This document shows positions 32,893 through 44,224 of a stretch of 64,000 bases of DNA, piece after piece. A model generated the notes under the pieces. The model was not told where the DNA came from. It did no database searches and saw nothing but the letters and a program-made list of their open reading frames with translations. Location: positions 37,000,048 through 37,064,047 of the forward strand of contig CM053249.1 in the NCBI GenBank assembly GCA_028583405.1, read 5' to 3'. How positions within the stretch are numbered: the stretch's first letter is position 1; each line of letters opens with the position of its first letter. The DNA is from Pogonophryne albipinna (Eukaryota; Chordata; Actinopteri; Perciformes; Artedidraconidae). A program made the translations under genes and the position numbers.

Positions 32893-33110
32893 CATCTTAA
32901 GATAAGATATACTTTATTGATCCCAAGTTGGGAAATGTTTTTGTTACAGCAGCATACTACTTTGTTCTACTCCACTACAATTCAGAGGTTAACCTGGTAT
33001 TTTTACTCCACTACATGTATTTTAGTTACTTTGCAGATTCTGATTAATGATGTGAAATATAAACAACCCTTAAATCAGACTTTAGTTACACCTGAGTAAA
33101 ATTCAGGGAA
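32893..33110. mobile_element. LINE tail and MITE fragment
   Basis: AAGATATACTTTATTGATCC followed by CAAGTTGGGAAATG is the 3' tail of a frequent teleost LINE; 32955-33110 is a piece of the AGGTGGGAAGTA-type MITE (CTCCACTACATGTATTTTAG). Confidence 0.6.
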
Positions 33111-33857
33111 GATGATTGTCAAGTGCCAAAATAAACTATGCAATATATTGGACGTTAAGTACTTTGTCAACAACAAAATTCAATAACGTCCTTTAACCAC
33201 TAGGTTAAAAAACCAGTGGTGTAGTTAATAAAAAATAATATCAAAAATCATAATATGACTATTAACTTTTATTGTGAAATTAAAACAGAACGGTAAAGAA
33301 AAATACAGTTTCAGTCTCTCGATGTGAAGCTTATGCATTGTACCATGAACCTATATAGACCTGTAACAGTCAACTGCATGAGGAGTTGGAAAGGTAGTAA
33401 ATAATATCTTTAAAAACTACAAAAAAATCCCTTTCTATCAGCTGTGCACCGTTATGGTGTAAATATAACCTATCTACCAATTGGATCAAATATAAAAGTC
33501 AGCCGAATTAGCGTTGATACTGCAAGGAGACGTATTGTGTGAAAATAAATGGAAGATGTTGTTTAATTGCTGATATATTTATGATCCACGTCACATATTC
33601 AGTTTTGGAGGCATTTCTTACAGTTTGTCAAAAGGTCTTCTGATCAGGGCTCTATAAATAAATATCTACGGCAGATATGTAATATTTAATGCAGTCGAAC
33701 CGTGTATTACAATGCCGTTATGTGATGACTTCCAAAGAGAAAAGCAAGCACACTCGGAATAAAGTATTATTTTATTTTTAAAAAATGTTTCCGATTTCAT
33801 ATCGCATAAACACCATATCCGAAATGCATTGCGGCTAAAACAATCTATGTTTTAGCC
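33111..33857. other. Intergenic, no gene seen
   Basis: AT-rich; nothing recognised. Confidence 0.5.
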
Positions 33858-34330
33858 CAGGGGTAGTCAAATACAAATCTTAAAGGTCCAAAATAAATGT
33901 TTCAATAAGACAAAGGTCCGTTTATTACGGTCATTCAAACTTTTAAACAATTGCAACAAGATTCTTAACACAAGGTTGCAAAAACAAAAATAATCTGTAT
34001 GCAGCAGTTTTCATTGTTATTGTGTCTGTGCTTGACCCCTCAGAGTCGCAGTGTAAGAGCTGCACAGTTATGAATAAAGGCAGCTGCACCCTCTTTCATT
34101 CAGCATTCCCATTATTGCTTTATAAATGTCTTGCCCCCTTGTGTGTCCACTGAGGTTCGTCAGGCCCAACACATCTTCAACAAACTCCCCTTTTTGCCTC
34201 ATCATAAAAACTCACAAACACCAGCACTGAGTGAGTCAGTGGTCTCAGTGGACTCATCCACAGCTAAGGAAATATACTGTGCATTTTTTATTCCATCACA
34301 AAGCTGATTAATCAAATCACCAGCCAGTAT
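33858..34330 (-). mobile_element. hAT (Charlie-like) transposase remnant
   Basis: The left end CAGGGGTAGTCAAATAC is a Charlie-type hAT terminus. Minus-strand reading near 34325-34190 gives GDLINQLCDGIKNAQYISLA followed by VDESTETTDSLS, the hAT catalytic block with the first acidic residue (AVDES). Frame changes and loss of flanking parts show a dead copy. Confidence 0.65.
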
Positions 34331-35636
34331 TTATGTTCTTCTGGTTGCTGTGGAATCTGAGAGGGGGATTTGCTTGATTTGACCTGTTATTTCCTCTTTT
34401 TGTTTGCCTTCAAACATGGTCTCCATCACTTCAGTCATGCATTCTTTTATACTTCAGTTATTATCCAGTGGAAAGTCCTTACCTACTGGCCTAGTTCAAT
34501 CAAAGTGGTTACTTTTTTTTGGCTGGGCAGTGTAGTTTTACACACCGTCTTATTTGACTTTCTCAGGACTTAAAACTGTTTTTTGGGGGCAGACCCCCTC
34601 AAAGAAAAAAATATATTTAACACGTAAGGTCATCATCTTAATAGTTGTGTATGCTCATCCGTGAGCAGAGCATCAAGTTGACATGTCTATTACAGCTGAA
34701 TGCGGCGATTACCATTTTGTTCAGCAAAACGCCTCACAAACGTATTAAGATCAACAGCTTTAGTGCGTTTTGATTCAATTCTGAGTACAGCCAAACTGAC
34801 AGTCTCTTCTCTGTCAGTGTAGACCGCAAATACCTCATTCCCGTTCAAATGAAATCGCCGCCAATCATATGTCCACGCTTGCGCCAGGACTGGGGGAGGG
34901 GTTACATGACGTGCATCTTGTGCTGCATTCACTTGCACTCGGACATTAGAGACTTTCTCTCATAAATGTCCGATGAGCCACAACTTTTCTTTCAAAACAA
35001 AGCTGCCAACTGGGGTGGCAGCTGGGGTGGCAAGGCCTATTTTTGGGGTGTCAGTTGCCACCCCGGTAGGTGAAACTAGGCTACTAGCTACAGTACAGAT
35101 GGAACTAGATGAGCTGTTAACTCTCGCTCTGAATTTCTTTTTTTTAAACTCTCGCTCTGACTCAGACAGGTTGAAAGAGACGAGACACACATTTTTCCCA
35201 CCCGCATTCCGCGAAGACCCGCCCTACTGTGCCTCTGATTCGCAGATTGTTTGGGGGGAAAAAACGCTGACGGGATGCTGAATGTGATTGGACCAATGCG
35301 TTGATAGACACACACAGACAGTGGAACAGGACACGCAGAGCGCTGTTTGCAGTCTATGGACATAGCGGATCATTTTGACTCGTTGCGTTGTGGCGATGTC
35401 TCGCAGATAACACAGATAATACAGATAATACATATGAAAAGTATAATTTGCTCAGAGTCCAGAGACAGTTGTGGTTCGGTCCGGATCCGGACCGGAGTCC
35501 GGACTTTGAGGATGCCTGTTTTAGCCTATCAAAACCTCTGAAAAAAGAAAGGTGTCTCTCAGAATCGAAAGAGAAAAACCTATGGGAAAAACACAAAAGC
35601 ATTGTACACAATTTAAACCAATAAATGTCGTATAAT
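34331..35636. other. Repeat-like DNA without a recognised gene
   Basis: Contains a short inverted pair near 35005-35065 (ACTGGGGTGGCA and TTGCCACCCCGG). A minus-strand ORF at 34690-34938 has no recognised family. No gene is supported. Confidence 0.4.
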
Positions 35637-36053
35637 TAACAAGGATAAACTGATGTTTTTTAGTTGATGAGTACTGCAGATATCACTGTTAAATCATTTG
35701 ATCATTGGCTGCCGCATACCTCAAATCATCTTCGTAATATCTATCAAAGTATAGATCCTACATATCGACTGGACGTGGATTCTAAAAGTATAATATACAC
35801 TTCTCGCTAGAAATCTAATCAAAAAGCGTTTTAATGGCCAAACTATCCTACAATTTAGGATTTTACAGAGAGGGTTATTTGTGAATAAACGACCATCTGT
35901 AACGTTTGCATTCAACGGGAGCACTAGAGGACGAAAACTTTAAAACGTAATTATAGGACGTATTAAGCGCTTGAACAAACGACATATTTGGTCGTAATTA
36001 GGGCCTGAACAATCGGCCCATTTGGTCGTATGAGTTGGAGGACTTGTTGATAC
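35637..36053 (+). repeat. Repeat family copy C
   Basis: Same orientation as copy A: TTAACAAGGATAAACTGATG at the start, ATCTATCAAAGTATAGATCC and GGACGTGGATTCTAAAAGT inside, and GAGTTGGAGGACTTGTTG at the end. It lacks most of the 35-bp tandem expansion of copy A. Confidence 0.75.
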
Positions 36054-36968
36054 TTTGTCCTGACTTTGTTTATTAAATTCAATCTTTAATATGAAAACTT
36101 CATAAACATGTGGATGACAATATACTTAATGAACAATATTTTGACATTCATTGAAAAAAATATTCTTCTATCTTTATTTTTATTCGGAAGAAAGTCACAT
36201 GCGCCTTTTTGGAACTAAGATTTGATCTCATATAAAAAGAAAAAGGGCGTATCTGATCAAAATAGGAAAAAGGCTTTACATTTATGAGTTAAAAAGTAAC
36301 AGTAATCAATTGTTATAATAACAAGATCATATAAAAATATCCTTATATTATATTGGTTCATTGAATGTAATTATAAAAAAAAATACATTAATAACCATTT
36401 TGCCAAATAGTTAATTGTTTAGCCATTTCCCCAAATAACCAATTGAAAATAGGCTGCAGAATCCATTGTGATCATATCAAATATCAATATCACATTAGTT
36501 CACTGAATAACAATACATTACATTAAACCTGGCCTAATAACTGTTTGGCAAATCAAAAAAGACTTTAGACACATTGGGAATGTCAAATATAGCAATATAA
36601 TTATATACGACAACAGCATATTTCATGCAGATCATGTACGTTTCAGATTGATTTGAAAGGACATACTAGCCTACTCTGCCTGAATGACTTGCAAAGACTG
36701 GTAGAAGTCCACATAGGAGTGAGGGATACTCCCATTTGTGTGAGTAAGTCTTTCTTTTTCACAGCAGTGATCCCAGGTGGACCTGTGTGCATCTTCTTTG
36801 GTTCAATTGCATGAGCACTTCTGGTCTCCTGCTTTCCAACTTGCAGCTTGGTCGGAGAGCTCATATTTGAACTGAATCCTTTTCGGATCCTCTTTTGTGT
36901 AGCGAAGCCATTTCATTTTCTGCCAATGAACTGTTTGTCCCTCTGTGTCTTTGGTTCTGTTTTGGACC
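36054..36968. other. AT-rich DNA, no gene seen
   Basis: No recognised gene. A minus-strand ORF at 36643-36864 is unassigned. Confidence 0.5.
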
Positions 36969-36976
36969 GTGTGTTG

Positions 36977-37870
36977 TAGGGCTGTGCAATTAATCGTATT
37001 TTTATCTCGATTACGATTTTGGCTTGCAACGATTACGAAAACAACGTAATCGAAATGAAACGATTATTTAGCTGCGTGCGCTTTCGCCCCTCCCTAAAAT
37101 CCCCCTCGGCCAGGTTGTGAGTGACAATAGTTGTGTGAGTTCAGCGCGAGCGAAGATGGCAGAACAAGAGCAACTTGTGACCAACAAAGGTAAAACGAAT
37201 TCCGCTGTTTGGAAATACTTTAGGTTTCAGGAGTCTGATGTGGAACACAAAATAGTACAGTGCAGCAGGGGCGAACTGGCCATTTGTGTGTTCTGGAGAA
37301 TCACAGACGGCCGGTTCGGCCCGCTTTTTTTAAACGTCATCATTTCAGTTGCGCTGACAGGCGACAGAGGTCCACAGTTTCCCCGCAGCACGGCCCCCCG
37401 CCCCCCTGTTGACAGTTCACGAGCGTGCCCCCTCGACTTCATCCGCCACATCACAGTCATCAATTAAGGACACGCTTTACAGTGCAACGGCCTACTCAAC
37501 CAGCTCGCAAAGACACAAAGATATAACAGATGCCATCACATTCTACATAGCTAAATACATGTGCCCAGTTAGCACGGTTAGCAACCAGGGGTTTAAGCAA
37601 CTGGCTAACACTATGGACAAACGTTAAGCGATGCCATCTCGGCATCATTTCACCAGATCTGCACTGCCTGCCCTATATGACAAATGCCGTGGGGAAGTTA
37701 AAAAAGATGTGACTTCAGCTGAATACTTTGCAGTTGAGTTATACTTAAAGTTCAGGGTAATACATTTTTTGTTTAAGTTCAATAAATGGATGTTTTGAAA
37801 GTCATATCGTGATATCAATATTGACCAAAATAATCGTGATTATGATTTTTGCCATAATCGAGCAGCCCTA
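36977..37870 (+). mobile_element. Internally deleted hAT with BED finger
   Basis: Ends TAGGGCTGTGC and GCAGCCCTA with ATTAATCG/AATCG subterminal motifs; flanks GTGTGTTG (36969-36976) and GTGGGTTG (37871-37878) are an 8-bp duplication with one mismatch. Inside, MAEQEQLVTNKGKTNSAVWK then YFRFQ is a BED-finger start, and DAITFYIAKYMCPVSTVSNQ then GFKQL is the next conserved hAT block. The catalytic domain is missing. 894 bp. Confidence 0.88.
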
Positions 37871-37878
37871 GTGGGTTG

Positions 37879-38740
37879 TGAGAAGGACTTGAAATCCAGA
37901 AAGTCACTGTGCCCAAGCTCAATCACCTTCTATGGCCTGTTCCTCCTTGCCATCCTCACAAGAGAGTAGTACCCCTCCGAACTGTATTCAGGCCCTTTTT
38001 TTTCAGGCGGTCTCAATGGCTGCATGGACACTGTCACATTCCATCTTGCTGTTTCCAGACTCCATGAATGGAGATGGACAAGGTAATGACTGCATGGAGA
38101 CACATGGCACTAAAACCAGCATTCCTGTTCTGCCCACTACATGTGTCAGAGTACAGCACCACATACTCAGTACCTGAAAGAGTTGACAGATACTGGAACA
38201 TGCATGTGCTGATCTCTGATGAGTTGAATTCTCTGTTGAAGATGGATCTGTAGAAACTAAGTTTCCTTTGTCACTCAGCATTGACTTTGAATCCCTGATT
38301 ATTTCATTCTCTTCATCAAGCTCTTCTGCATCTTGAAATAAGCTTGGTAACACTTCTTCAACAGTGAAAAGCTTTCTTCTCATGGTTGACCTAGCTTGCT
38401 TACATGTGGTGTCAGCCATTTTGACTCAAGTGCTATCCAAAGGCTTGACCCATAATACATTTCTCAGGGCCAAAAGGGCGTAAGTACTTACGTCCTTTTG
38501 GCCCCAAATAGTTCAATGTGTTCTGTGTTAGGTATTTTGGTTTTTGATGAATATTCTCTGGATTGGTTTAGAATTCACATGCACCCTTTTGTCAGTAGAA
38601 AGAGCTCATCGAGAGCTTTCATTTGATAACTCATTTTTGACCAAAATGTCACTTGCGCCCCTCTGGTTCTCACCCCTCAACATACATTACCTCTGGATAA
38701 TGTATGTGTATAAATGTAGATTCATCTTTCTCACCACAGA
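37879..38740. other. Unassigned minus-strand ORF and palindrome
   Basis: 38419-38003 minus reads MADTTCKQARSTMRRKLFTV then an acidic stretch EELDEENEI. I do not recognise it with confidence; an N-terminal piece of a DNA transposase is possible. A near-perfect palindrome at 38468-38503 (GGCCAAAAGGGCGTAAGTAC and complement) shares GGGCGTAAGT with the long inverted repeats at 31010 and 38640. Confidence 0.4.
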
Positions 38741-38834
38741 CCAGTCAACACAACCCGAGGGTTGCTCCTGCAGACCTCCTGCAGACCTCCCCACGCCGCT
38801 GGACCGGGAGCTGCTTGGAGAGGACAATGCTTTC

Positions 38835-38985
38835 ACTAATGGCGCAATTCCACTGCAGCGTGCCGAGCCATGCGGGGCCCGTTTTTGGTTGCGTTTCCAC
38901 TTAGCGTAGTACCGGCTAGCGGGTACTATTTCACAGTTTTTCTGGCCCCATAAAATCGAGGTTCTTTCCGGGCCAACAATCAGGC
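38835..38985. mobile_element. MITE fragment
   Basis: CAATTCCACTGCAGCGTGCC, GTTTCCACTTAGCGTAGTAC and CATAAAATCGAGGTTCTTTCC are the pattern of a common teleost MITE. Fragmentary. Confidence 0.4.
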
Positions 38986-39096
38986 TGAGTCGGGCTGAGT
39001 ATGCTAAACTAGAGAGAGAATCGCTGGCAAGGGGGCTACAACTACAACAAGATGAACATATTTGACCGTGATTTAATTGTAATACACGTTTCAAAA

Positions 39097-41024
39097 CTAG
39101 GGCCACCAGGGTGGGTGGAGCACAGTGGAGGACCCGGAAGGGATCTCGGGCGGACGGCCTGGGGGTAAGGCAGAGCTCGCGGTGGGGCTCTCAGGCGGAC
39201 GGCCCGGGGGCAAGGCAGAGTTCACAAAGGGCCGAAGGCCACAGCGGGCGAACTCAGGGGGCCGGGCATGAGGCCGAAGGCAGCGGCTGGAAGAGTCAGG
39301 GGGCCGGGCCCGAGGGCGAGGACCGCGGCTGGGAAAGTCAGGGGGCCGGGCTCGAGGGCGAAGACCGCGGCACTCAGTTGGCCGGGCTCGAGGGCGAAGA
39401 CCGCGGCCGGGAAAGTCAGGGGGCCGGGCTCGAGGGCTGGTGTCAGTGGGACCCACGACGGAGCAAGGGCTGGTGTCGATGGGACCTGAAACAGGACAGG
39501 ACACGGTGTTGGCAGGAAACCCGGCGAAGCAGGTGTCGGCGGGACCCCCAACGGGACAGGACACAGGGTTGGCAGGACCCCCGGCAGAAGAGTAGTCGGC
39601 GGGACCCCCAACGTGACAGGACATAGGGTTGGCAGGACCCCCGGCATGAGAGTAGTCGGCGGGACCTCCAACGGCACAGGACATAGGGTTGGCAGGACCC
39701 CCGGCAGAAGAGTAATCGACGGGACTTCCAACAAGACAGGACACAGGGTTGGCAGGACCCCCGGCAGAAGAGTAGTCGGCGGGACCCCCAACGGGACAGG
39801 ACACAGGGTTGGCAGGACCCCCGGCAGAAGAGTAGTCGGCGGGGCCCCCAACGTGACAGGACATAGGGTTGGCAGGACCCCCGGCATGAGAGTAGTCAGT
39901 GGGACCTCCAACGGCACAGGACATAGGGTTGGCAGGTCCCCCGGCAGAAGAGTAGTCGGCGGGGCCTCCAACGGCACAGGACATAGGGTTGGCAGGACCC
40001 CCAGCGGAACCTCCAAGTGCACTTGAGTAGGGACTTCAGTAGGGACTGGAGAGGGGACTCGAGATGGAACTCGAGAGGGATCTCGAGAGGGAACTCGAGA
40101 GGGGACTCGAGAGGGGACTCGAGAGGGGACTCGAGAGGGAACTCGAGAGGGGACTCGAGAGGGGACTTGAGAAGGAACTCGAAAAGAGATTCGAGAGGGA
40201 ACTCGAGAGGGAACTCGAGAGCGGACTCGAGAGGAGACTTGAGACGGGGGCACGGAACAGAATCCTGGACCCTGGCTGTGTAAGCCAGGTAATGGAGCAC
40301 GGAAGCATGGCTGTGTGGGCCGGTACTGGTGCACGGATCCATGGCTTTGTGGGCCGGTTCTGGAGCCGGAACCATGGCTGCTGGGGCCAGGACTAAGGCT
40401 GGAACCTTGGCTGCTGGGGCCAGGACTAAGGATGGAACCATGGCTGCTGGGGCCAGAACTGGGGCTGGAACCATGGCTGCTGGCGACAGAACTGGGGCTG
40501 GAACCATGGCTGTGTGGGCCGGCACTGGAGCATGGAACCATGGCTGCTGGGGCCTGTACTGGAGCCCAAAGCATGGCTTCTGGGGCTCGGGGTGCTAGCC
40601 TGGACTTGCGACTCCTTCTCTTAGGAGCCTTTTGGAGGCTCAGTGGACCTCCAAAAGCCAGACGAGTACCCAAGAACGGCTCCTGGACAGGAGCAGGAAA
40701 TGGGGAAGAAGCAGGGGTTGACTGCAGACGGAACACACCAAGACGTATGGTGTCAGGTTGGGAATTGGGAGGCAGGGGGATAGCATGCCTGGAGCTAGCG
40801 GGAATCACACGTCTGGAGGAAGTCCATAATCCAGCCAGGTAAGAACTTCAACAACCATGGTTTCTCTGTTGCCAACCGGTGCGCCTCTACCAGAGCGGCC
40901 CTCTTCTGCCAAATACTGGACGCTCCCTTCCACCAATCAAAGCAGCAAGCCAAATAAAAGGTAACATGTTGTAATTCTACCTCAAATGGATCATCTGCTG
41001 GGTTCATTTGTGGTTGGTTCATTC
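39097..41024 (-). mobile_element. LTR retrotransposon internal region made of minisatellites
   Basis: Read on the minus strand from the LTR end: a short gag-like start (MNQPQMNPADDPFEVELQHV at about 41019-40960), then arrays in order: GGAACCATGGCTGCTGGGGC type (40300-40580), 12-bp CTCGAG array (40030-40240), 60-bp array (39430-40010), 42-bp CTCGAGGGCG type (39240-39440), and Pro-rich end (39110-39240). A 528-codon frame (40808-39222) stays open across them. No protease, reverse transcriptase, RNase H or integrase. The 3' end is truncated near 39100 with no LTR. Confidence 0.75.
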
Positions 41025-41268
41025 TGTTAAGGTGAGTGAAGCATGCAGGACCCAAATGCAGAGTAAACAAAAAATACCTTTATTTCAAGAATTTCAGGAA
41101 TAAACAGCATACTACCTCGTGAACACAGTCAACGACAAACAATGAACCAACAATGACAGACAGAAAAACCAGAACTTAAATACACACAAGACTAATCACA
41201 CAAACAAGACACAGGAGAACCCAGGGGCACCAGGTGAACACAATCGGTAATCAGGTAGGAGGGAAAAC
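41025..41268 (-). mobile_element. LTR, inner part (split by DIRS element)
   Basis: On the minus strand this is the 3' part of a 5' LTR ending CACCTTAACA at 41025. It contains TGTATTTAAG (TATA-like), AAATAAAGG (poly(A) signal) and TTTGGGTCCTGCATGC. The outer part is at 44225-44319, beyond the inserted DIRS element. Joined, the LTR is about 340 bp and begins TGTCACGATC. Confidence 0.75.
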
Positions 41269-42050
41269 TGAGGTTACCTACTGTAACCCAGCTTCTATGA
41301 GTAAATGGCGCAGCCCTCTAAGGCTATCGCTATTGGGTTTATCCCTCTGCGCCCCCGCGCAGCACTGAAACACTTGTAGTCCACGCCCACCCGCCAGGTG
41401 GGCCCCACCCTCGGGCCTCCTTCCGGTATAAATAGGAAGGGAGCCCGGCAATCTGCTCCCATACAATATAACTTTTCTTCAGCTATTCGTAGAGCCAGTG
41501 GGGCCCAGCGCTTAGAGGGCTGCGCCATTTACTCATAGAAGCTGGGTTACAGTAGGTAACCTCAGTTCTATTTCGTATATGGCTTCGCCCTCTAAGGCTA
41601 TCGCTATTGGGTTAAGGGCGAAGCATGATGTAGTCTGCGCCCCACTGGGTCCGTCCGGCACTAGAAGCACAAACACACCTGCTCAATAACACCCCCCTGC
41701 CTGTTGTGCCATGCGTAATGGCGCATCACCGTCCCTGGAACATAGCAAAACATGCCTATCTTCCCGACGGGGTGAAGGCTGGGAACAATACATACCGGCC
41801 GCTGTGAGAAAGTAGAGACGAAGGTCCCACCTTGTCCTGCGATCATAGAGGGGGAACAGCCGCTGTCTCTCCGTGTTAGACAGGTAGGAGAGCGCTCAGC
41901 TGGATCCCTGACGTCACTCACTCTGATCAGGCACTCCGTACGAAGTGTGTCAGAGTAAAGGGAACATCCCTCTCATACGAGGGGAAAAGGGGCCGCTCTC
42001 TGTGTGCCGAGAGGCAGGAGAGAGGCGCACCGCTGGGTCCCTGACGTCAC

Positions 42051-42273
42051 TCACTCCGACAGGACACCCAGTACAGGGTGTGTCAGAGAGGAAAGGGGGA
42101 CATCCCTCAAATACAAATGAATATATGAACAGGGGGAAGACCAAGATGCAGCCGTGCAAATATCTTCCACTGACATTCCTCCGTGCAAAGCCGTGGAGGA
42201 GGAAATTCCTCTGGTGGAGCGCATTGATGTTCTCCGGGGGCTCCACCCCAGAGGAGACATATGCCTGCGACAC
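42051..42273 (-). pseudogene. DIRS tyrosine recombinase C-terminal remnant
   Basis: Minus-strand reading gives STRGISSSTALHGGMSVEDI then CTAASWSSPCSYIHLYLRDV, matching the last part of DIRS YR proteins (the intact relative reads STRGLATSWALFKGVSIQDI at 56.5 kb). The catalytic Arg after the HxxR block is present; a frame change (from one minus frame to another near 42100-42230) breaks it. Confidence 0.75.
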
Positions 42274-43289
42274 AGCCTCACACAGCCAGTGTGACAGCCG
42301 TTTGTGCAGACAGAGGTTGCCCGATCAAGCGTTCTCTATATAGTGCACAAACAGGCGCTGAGAACGGCGCCAGGCCGCCGTGCGCGCCACATAGCAAGAC
42401 AGCGCGCGCACAGGACAGAGGAGATGAGACGTGGCTTCTTCCTCCGACCTGTAAGGAGGGGGGAATAAGCCAGCCAGGGTGATCACTCTTGACCAAAGGG
42501 TTGTGATGACCTTAGGCATGAAGCCGGGTTAGGGCGTAACACAGCTGAACTGCCATCTCCTTGGATCCGGAGAGCTGACGGAGCCACAGAGAGAGCAGAC
42601 AAATCACTCACCCTTTTCTCTGATAGAGCCAACAGCAGTACTACTTTGGCTGAACACAGTTTAAGGGGAACCTGATCAGGTTCAAATGGGGCTTTGCTTT
42701 AGTGCACAAAGCCAAATCCCACTGAGGCGCCAGTGTGCGTGACACAGTCAAAAAAAAGTCATAACCACCAGGCCTCTGCAGCGAACCCTGCTGCCTACTA
42801 ATCAACAGATTGGAGGCAGCTGGCGTAGTTACCGCGCTCTGCAGCTTATTAATCGATAGATTAAGGCAGGCTTTTGTAACGAACCCTGCTGGCTATTAAC
42901 CGATAGGTCATAGGCAGCTGGTTCACCCAGAGTGGGGGATATGTGAAACACATTTGAAACTGATGATTCAGACAACATGTTGGGAAATAAGCTTCTTTTA
43001 TTTTCCTCACACTCCCTCCCGTCAAGGCCGGCTCTGTTTCCTCGGCGGCTCTCGTGGAGCAGACGACGAACGGGAGTACCTCACTCCCTTTTGACCCCCC
43101 CTTGCTGGTGGGGGGGCGGAGGCGCGGGATGGTGCCCCTGCCGCCGCCGACGGACGAGTCTGACGCCTCGGCTGCGGTTGCTGTGAGCGTCTCTCTGCCT
43201 GTCGCTGCAGCCGGGTTGGCCGCTGCTGCTGCTGCTGGTGCCGCTGAGGCTTCGCCGCAGGCTGGAGCCAGCCGACGTGCTGGCGGATA

Positions 43290-44120
43290 TCATCTGCCTG
43301 CTCCGCTGCCGCTTTCATGGACTCGACCATGGCTAGAAACTGGGATCGGAGCGTCCAGCAAGACCTTCCTGGCTGGCTCTGTAACAGCTGCCTGTTGCAG
43401 CCAGAGGTGGCGCTGGATCTGCGTCATCCATGCTGCGATCCTCGCCTGGGAGACAGCCACGGCTGCGCACAGCGTGAGTGCCGTGCTGGCCGCCTTGCCG
43501 CTCTCCCGTCCTGGGGGAACGGGGAGACCTTTGCATGCTGCTGCTTTGCCGATGATCTCCGGCAGCTCCAGCATAATGCCACCCAACGCCGGTAGCGCCG
43601 TGGCCACGGAGAAGGGGACCGCGTGCTCGGCCGCCACCTCTGACTCTCGCTCCGACCCCGTCTCCCCCATCCGGGGAAGAGGGGGAAGGGGAGAGCCGCA
43701 TGGCGAGCCATGGAGGGAGACGAGGTAGGAGTCGTCCGACTCCCGCCCCTCACTCACCTCCAGAAACAGGCTGCCACCCCTGTTCTGGATGGGCCAGTCG
43801 TCCTCCTCACCCGCAGCAGCTAGGGCGTCCGCCCTTCGCTTCCTGTCGGATGCTGGGAGACGAACACAATGTGAACATGCGACCTGCTGGCTGAGAGCCG
43901 CGTCCGCGTGCTCTGGCCCCAGGCAGGATTCGCATATTGGATGCAAATCGTAGCTCATGATGTATCCCGTTTTGCGCGAGGGACACTCGCGGACACTATC
44001 ATTGCTCATGATTTGCTTTTCTTGTGCTTCAGTTACTGCCGGTTGCTGAAGAAAAGAGGGAGCAGATTGCCGGGCTCCCTTCCTATTTATACCGGAAGGA
44101 GGCCCGAGGGTGGGGCCCAC
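43290..44120 (-). CDS. DIRS gag-like ORF
   Basis: 276 codons on the minus strand. It contains CESCLGPEHADAALSQQVAC then SHC, a Cys/His pattern seen in fish DIRS gag proteins (CPSC.GPEH), then acidic SEGRESDDSYLVSL and a helical region with MTQIQRHLWLQQAAV near the C-terminus. The usual downstream RT-RH domains are absent, consistent with internal deletion of this element. Confidence 0.6.
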   Translation of the reverse strand: MGPTLGPPSGINRKGARQSAPSFLQQPAVTEAQEKQIMSNDSVRECPSRKTGYIMSYDLHPICESCLGPEHADAALSQQVACSHCVRLPASDRKRRADALAAAGEEDDWPIQNRGGSLFLEVSEGRESDDSYLVSLHGSPCGSPLPPLPRMGETGSERESEVAAEHAVPFSVATALPALGGIMLELPEIIGKAAACKGLPVPPGRESGKAASTALTLCAAVAVSQARIAAWMTQIQRHLWLQQAAVTEPARKVLLDAPIPVSSHGRVHESGSGAGR

Positions 44121-44224
44121 CTGGCGGGTGGACGTGGACTACAAGTGTTTCAGTGCTGCGCGGGGGCGCAGAGGGATAAACCCAATAGCGATAGCCTTAG
44201 AGGGCGAAGCCATATACGAAATAG

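Larger units (their letters stand above)
31006..38688. mobile_element. 7.7-kb segment bounded by 35-45 bp inverted repeats
   Basis: The left end (31010-31052) reads GAGGGGTGAGAACCAGAGGG then GCGTAAGTGACATTTGAC; the right end (38640-38688) is its reverse complement with few mismatches. Between them lie a THAP exon pair, repeat copies B and C, and hAT elements. It may be one decayed DNA transposon of an unassigned family or two independent termini. A possible ACAT flank occurs on both sides but is too short to prove a target duplication. Confidence 0.45.

Noticed and set aside
39222..40808. 528-codon minus-strand ORF as a mucin-like gene
   Set aside because: It is the continuous frame through the minisatellites of an LTR element, directly downstream of its LTR.
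41905..42052. TGACGTCA sites in the DIRS element as regulatory CREs
   Set aside because: They lie in retroelement sequence far from any gene start, so I give no regulatory meaning.
43022..43728. Plus-strand and extra minus-strand ORFs over the DIRS gag region
   Set aside because: They are shadow frames of the GC-rich gag-like ORF at 43290-44120.
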